The notes under the pieces: generated by a model
The model's input: the letters and a program-made list of their open reading frames with translations, nothing else
Databases searched by the model: none
What the model was told of the DNA's origin: nothing
Part shown: piece by piece, positions 43,024-45,997 of the stretch
Position numbering within the stretch: the first letter of the stretch is position 1
How the letters are laid out: each line of letters starts with the position of its first letter
Translations under genes and position numbers: made by a program
Assembly: GCA_964592475.1 (NCBI GenBank)
Contig: CAZQEZ010000016.1
Span: forward strand, 1 to 45,997
Direction of reading: 5' to 3'
From: CAZQEZ01 sp964592475
Lineage (GTDB): Bacteria; Bacteroidota; Bacteroidia; Cytophagales; Cyclobacteriaceae
DNA: 45,997 bases

Positions 43024-43623
43024 TTAAGATGTGGTTATATTTTTCAAGTTTAATTGTTGCAAGGCCTTTATAAAAGAATCGTGCAGTGAAACCTGAATGG
43101 TCACTTTCATTTGGCAATCTGCTTTAAAATCCTGTGATACAATTTGTGCATCAAAATTCGAAACTATTTTCATTGCATCATTGGTTTGATCATAATCATA
43201 CGTGAAGTGAACAGTTTTGGTCAGGTACTTTTCCATTACTATGGCATTTGCCAGTGCTTCGGCAGCAGCAGTTTTGTAGGCTCGTACCAATCCGCTTATA
43301 CCCAGCTTTGTACCACCAAAATATCTAACTACCACTACCAGCACATTGGTAAGTTGTAGTGACTGAATTTGGCGCAGGACAGGGTCACCTGCAGAATGGT
43401 TTGGCTCACCATCATCATTGGCTCTGAGGTAAGCTTGAGGATGACCAATGGAAAAAGCATAGCAGTGATGCACGGCATTATAATGCTCCTTTTTTAAGGC
43501 ATCAAGATTTTCTTTTACTTCATCGTCATTATTAACAGGGTAAGCATATGCGATAAACTTAGAACCTTTTTCTTTGTAAATACCTTGCGAAGGTTTGTTT
43601 ATTGTAAAAAAGCGATCTTTCAT
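43024..43623 (-). CDS. YigZ/IMPACT family protein
   Basis: A 199-residue cytoplasmic protein. The N-terminal IMPACT domain opens GIYKEKGSKFIAYAYPV and has the strongly conserved NAVHHCYAFSIG, RANDDGEPNHSAGDPVL, NVLVVVVRYFGGTKLGISGL and VRAYKTAAAEAL. A C-terminal UPF0029-like ferredoxin fold (about residues 135-199) follows. Length is standard. The biochemical activity of bacterial YigZ is not established; eukaryotic IMPACT regulates the GCN2 kinase. It has a 101-base gap to the nadR-like gene upstream and probably its own transcript. Confidence 0.93.
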   Translation of the reverse strand: MKDRFFTINKPSQGIYKEKGSKFIAYAYPVNNDDEVKENLDALKKEHYNAVHHCYAFSIGHPQAYLRANDDGEPNHSAGDPVLRQIQSLQLTNVLVVVVRYFGGTKLGISGLVRAYKTAAAEALANAIVMEKYLTKTVHFTYDYDQTNDAMKIVSNFDAQIVSQDFKADCQMKVTIQVSLHDSFIKALQQLNLKNITTS

Positions 43624-43724
43624 TTTTCTTTTTTAATAAATATAAAGATAACCATAGATTAAATGGCTTCCCCCTTTCAAATGGGAAAGAATGACATTGT
43701 TTCTCCCGTAGCGTTGTTTATATT

Positions 43725-44240
43725 CTAAATCTTGAACCTTTCTCTCACTTTCGCTATCGCATTTATTTGTCGCTCGTCATTTTTACCTTTTACAATAAAA
43801 TATTCAATGTTTAATTTTTTAAGTTCATTTTCATAAATCCGGAAAAGCTCTTCCCTGGCATGAGGGTGCTCTCTTTGCGCATCGTCTTGCCAGGGCAAAT
43901 CGATAAAGGTGAGTAGATGAAGATCATATTTTCTTTCTTGTATTTTTTGGGTTATCCATGCATCACATTCACCATATTTGTAATCGCTCCATATTTTTAT
44001 AACCAGCAGATTAGTATCACAAAAAACGAGGTCGTGCTTTTTACAAGCCTCATCTTCCATTGCCAGTTGGCCTTTGGCTATGCTCAGCAGGTCATCTTTA
44101 TGATATTCTCTACCTAGTTCGTTGAGATACTGGCGCGCATACTCTGGCACCCAGCCGGCACCAAACTGCTGGGCCAAAGCTTGCGAAAGAGTGCTCTTGC
44201 CGGTAGACTCAGGCCCCACTATAGCTATTTTCTTTTTCAT
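43725..44240 (-). CDS. NadR-type nicotinamide riboside kinase domain protein (AAA family ATPase)
   Basis: A 171-residue P-loop kinase. The Walker A motif is in KIAIVGPESTGKSTLSQALA, followed by GWVPEYARQYLNEL, LVFCDTNLLVIKIWSDYKYG and DLHLLTFIDLPWQDDAQREH, which match the C-terminal ribosylnicotinamide kinase domain of NadR. The N-terminal adenylyltransferase domain and DNA-binding domain of enterobacterial NadR are absent. Together with PnuC this suggests uptake and phosphorylation of nicotinamide riboside to NMN. Start at 44240 is chosen because ATG overlaps the pnuC stop in ATGA, a coupling signal; an upstream frame extension of nine codons is less likely. Another enzyme must adenylylate NMN. 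Confidence 0.86.
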   Translation of the reverse strand: MKKKIAIVGPESTGKSTLSQALAQQFGAGWVPEYARQYLNELGREYHKDDLLSIAKGQLAMEDEACKKHDLVFCDTNLLVIKIWSDYKYGECDAWITQKIQERKYDLHLLTFIDLPWQDDAQREHPHAREELFRIYENELKKLNIEYFIVKGKNDERQINAIAKVRERFKI

Positions 44241-44848
44241 GGCTGCCGGCGGTAAAATTTCAACCATTGAAAATAGCCAAAAATGACTATAATCGTGTAA
44301 GCAAGGAAAAGAATCGCCGTAAGGTACAAATCCCGCTGAATGTACAAGTAAACTGCCGCTCCATCAATCACGATCCAGTAAAGCCAATTTTCAATTTTTT
44401 TTCGGGTAACTAAATAAGTATTAATCATGCTGAAAATTGTAGTGAATGAGTCGAGATAGGGTAGTAAGGCATTAGTGTAATTTTGTAAAAATAATCCAAG
44501 ACTAAAAACCAGGATTGAACCTCCAATAATAATGATCAGATGATTGATCCATGGCCAGGTAGAAATAGGTAGTTCATCTTTATTATTATCTCCTTTGCGC
44601 CATTGAAAATAGCCATATACTGCCATTAAAAGATAAAAAAACTGCAATCCTGTTTCGGCATAAAGCTGAGCTTTAAGGCAAATAAAAATATAGAGCACAA
44701 CACTGATGGTTGCTGCTGCCCAGCACCATATATTTTCTCGCGCTGCCAATATGATGTAAAGCACACCAAAAAAAACAGCCATTGCTTCAATTAAGGTAAA
44801 TTGTGCAATGGCATATTGTATTGAATCCAAAACTTCTTCTCCCAGCAT
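44237..44848 (-). CDS. pnuC: PnuC, nicotinamide riboside transporter
   Basis: A 203-residue inner membrane protein with about seven hydrophobic segments. Family motifs are AVFFGVLYIILAARENIWCW near the start, GLQFFYLLMAVYGYFQWRKG in the middle, and NTYLVTRKKIENWLYWIVID near the C-terminus with the conserved W-x2-W pattern. PnuC imports nicotinamide riboside by facilitated diffusion, and the NadR-type kinase encoded immediately downstream (four-base overlap) traps it. ATG at 44848 is preferred over the TTG at 44869, because a TATATTTG promoter box covers that TTG. TraB/GumN lies 60 bases upstream on the same strand. Confidence 0.92.
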   Translation of the reverse strand: MLGEEVLDSIQYAIAQFTLIEAMAVFFGVLYIILAARENIWCWAAATISVVLYIFICLKAQLYAETGLQFFYLLMAVYGYFQWRKGDNNKDELPISTWPWINHLIIIIGGSILVFSLGLFLQNYTNALLPYLDSFTTIFSMINTYLVTRKKIENWLYWIVIDGAAVYLYIQRDLYLTAILFLAYTIIVIFGYFQWLKFYRRQP

Positions 44849-44866
44849 ACAACCAACAAATTTTGG

Positions 44867-44874
44867 CAAATATA
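44867..44874 (-). promoter_or_regulatory. Likely -7 element for pnuC-nadR
   Basis: The minus strand reads TATATTTG, matching TAnnTTTG, 18 bases upstream of the ATG at 44848. It overlaps the alternative TTG start, supporting the shorter PnuC. Confidence 0.42.
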
Positions 44875-44908
44875 AATATAATTGCTGTTGGTAGAAAAAG
44901 TTGATTTT

Positions 44909-45772
44909 TTAATTTTTCACCGGCTCTACTTGGTATCCGGCATTTCTCAGTAGCTTAATCACTCCTTTAGTACCGGCTAGATGCAAGGCTCCCACCGCGA
45001 AAAATGTAGATTTATCCTGCATGAAACCTTCCATAGGGGCTACCCAGCTTTCATTTCTATCGTTAATAAGAGCATCTTCAAACTCGGCATATTGCGGATT
45101 TTCTTTACTCACCTGATAAAGTGTATTTAAGTCCTGTTTTTGATAGGAAGCCACCATTTGGTCAAACTCCTCTTTCATTTTGGTACTATCTGTGATTGAT
45201 TCTACCAGCATTTCTATTTGTCGTTTTATTGGTGCTTCATCCAATATGCCCATTTGAAATTCTACGGTTTCAATGCCTAATATATCAAGTGAGCTTTTTT
45301 GCGCTTCCTCAATAAATAATTGTTCATAAGATGCGGGTTGATTACAGTCAAGGTACTTTGGTAGAACCATGGTCATTAAGGCAAAAGGTTTCATAATACC
45401 GAGTTGCTGCAAACTCAGCCCATAATTCTTTTGTAAAAAGTCATTCACCACTTTTTGTTCTTCATCGGTCATTTCAGTGGTAATGTTTTTCATGCCTTCG
45501 TTTATGCCAAATTGCTGCATCTGCGTCATCAATTGGGGGTCGTCCATATCGAGTTCAAACACCACTTGCTCAGTTTTGGCTAAAGTTGACTTGAAGTAAT
45601 CTTTAACTACTAAGTCGTCGGGGCAAATCATGTGAATGGTGCCAAAAAGGTAAGAAGGAGCTGTTAAGTCTTTGCCGCTAATTTTCCAAAGTAGTGAATT
45701 GTCTAAATCTTGCGCCTGCATTTGCAGCGGCCACAAAGCAACTAAACAAATTATCAAATAGATTTTTTTCAT
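44909..45772 (-). CDS. TraB/GumN family protein, exported
   Basis: A 287-residue protein with a signal peptide (MKKIYLIICLVALWPLQMQAQ). The TraB/GumN fold is shown by LLWKISGKDLTAPSYLFGTI with the GTIH motif, the middle GIETVEFQMGILDEAP, and the late NDRNESWVAPMEGFMQ plus FFAVGALHLAGTKGVIKLLR. These GxxH, E and H positions are those proposed as the metal-dependent active site of the family, related to the Tiki proteases, but bacterial function is not established. It is probably periplasmic. The spacer to the window end (45773-45997) shows no supported gene. Confidence 0.9.
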   Translation of the reverse strand: MKKIYLIICLVALWPLQMQAQDLDNSLLWKISGKDLTAPSYLFGTIHMICPDDLVVKDYFKSTLAKTEQVVFELDMDDPQLMTQMQQFGINEGMKNITTEMTDEEQKVVNDFLQKNYGLSLQQLGIMKPFALMTMVLPKYLDCNQPASYEQLFIEEAQKSSLDILGIETVEFQMGILDEAPIKRQIEMLVESITDSTKMKEEFDQMVASYQKQDLNTLYQVSKENPQYAEFEDALINDRNESWVAPMEGFMQDKSTFFAVGALHLAGTKGVIKLLRNAGYQVEPVKN

Positions 45773-45997
45773 TTTTTTAAATTTTTTTATTTATCAACTA
45801 TCGATTTAGTGTCCGGACGTTGAGAAATATTACAGTAACCGAAAAAAAATTTTGTGATTTTATATTTTGTAATTTTTTTATAGCAAAAAACAAATGGCTC
45901 TATATGATTTATTGTGGAATTTCCTTATTGGTAATTACAAGTTGACAGGATTCACTCTTAAAATATTTCAATTTTATATATTTTAGACTTTTACTGT

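Noticed and set aside
45894..45986. 30-codon plus-strand ORF (MALYDLLWNFLIGNYKLTGF...) near the window end
   Set aside because: Too short, hydrophobic and without a consensus promoter; the spacer is AT-rich, so chance is likely.
1..45997. Mobile elements, phage genes, tRNA or rRNA genes
   Set aside because: None found: no transposase or integrase motifs, no terminal repeats, and no cloverleaf-like sequence in the spacers read.

Overview
The window is an ordinary-looking, gene-dense chromosomal stretch of an AT-rich member of the Bacteroidota, most likely a marine-type Cytophagia (Cytophagales). The reasons are the type IX secretion and gliding translocon SprA inside the Bacteroidota gene order ruvA-sprA-gcvH-vanZ-tonB, a secreted protein with the gliding-motility-associated C-terminal sorting domain, a PorP/SprF family protein, almost no Shine-Dalgarno sequences, and repeated TAnnTTTG -7 promoter elements in front of genes. 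I see no rRNA, tRNA, CRISPR array, transposase, integrase or phage gene.

Layout. 1-9.4 kb: end of ruvA, the 2420-codon sprA, gcvH, a VanZ-like membrane protein and tonB, closed by a strong terminator. 9.6-15.3 kb, minus strand: ZIP metal transporter, SAM methyltransferase, apbE flavin transferase, pruA, a YjjG-type HAD phosphatase and an ArsR-type regulator. 15.4-17.4 kb: a small exported carboxypeptidase-regulatory-domain protein facing a hemN-type radical SAM enzyme. 17.6-22.7 kb: hisS, a 60-aa protein, a secreted T9SS substrate, ybaB and a family 2 glycosyltransferase, facing a PspC-domain gene. 22.9-26.2 kb: an OmpA/TPR lipoprotein, then pdhB-guaD. 26.3-28.3 kb: a tandem universal stress protein and an Omp85-type barrel. 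28.4-33.7 kb: succinate-semialdehyde dehydrogenase with a histidine-striped coiled-coil lipoprotein, PorP/SprF, an outer membrane barrel, recX, a low-molecular-weight phosphatase and an ICMT-like methyltransferase. 33.8-37 kb: saccharopine-dehydrogenase-like enzyme, MOSC protein, SCO protein and a lipoprotein cytochrome c. 37.1-42.7 kb: a 45-aa ORF and a 1776-aa multidomain surface protein. 43-45.8 kb: YigZ/IMPACT protein, a NadR-type kinase with PnuC, and a TraB/GumN protein.

How the genes connect. The T9SS theme recurs: SprA is the outer membrane pore, the 640-aa CHU_C-type protein is a substrate, PorP/SprF is an attachment partner class for such substrates, and the 1776-aa protein is probably exported too. 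TonB, the Omp85-like barrel and the OmpA/TPR lipoprotein add envelope functions. The rest is central or salvage metabolism: glycine cleavage, proline catabolism, pyruvate dehydrogenase, heme, NAD salvage and guanine deamination.

I did not find a clear new defence or mobile system. The items most worth a second look are the heptad-spaced histidines in the 29.8-kb lipoprotein, the HemN-like enzyme with Phe at position 71 plus a Crp/Fnr-like palindrome upstream, the modular 1776-aa protein, the saccharopine-dehydrogenase/MOSC/SCO/cytochrome cluster, and two small ORFs.
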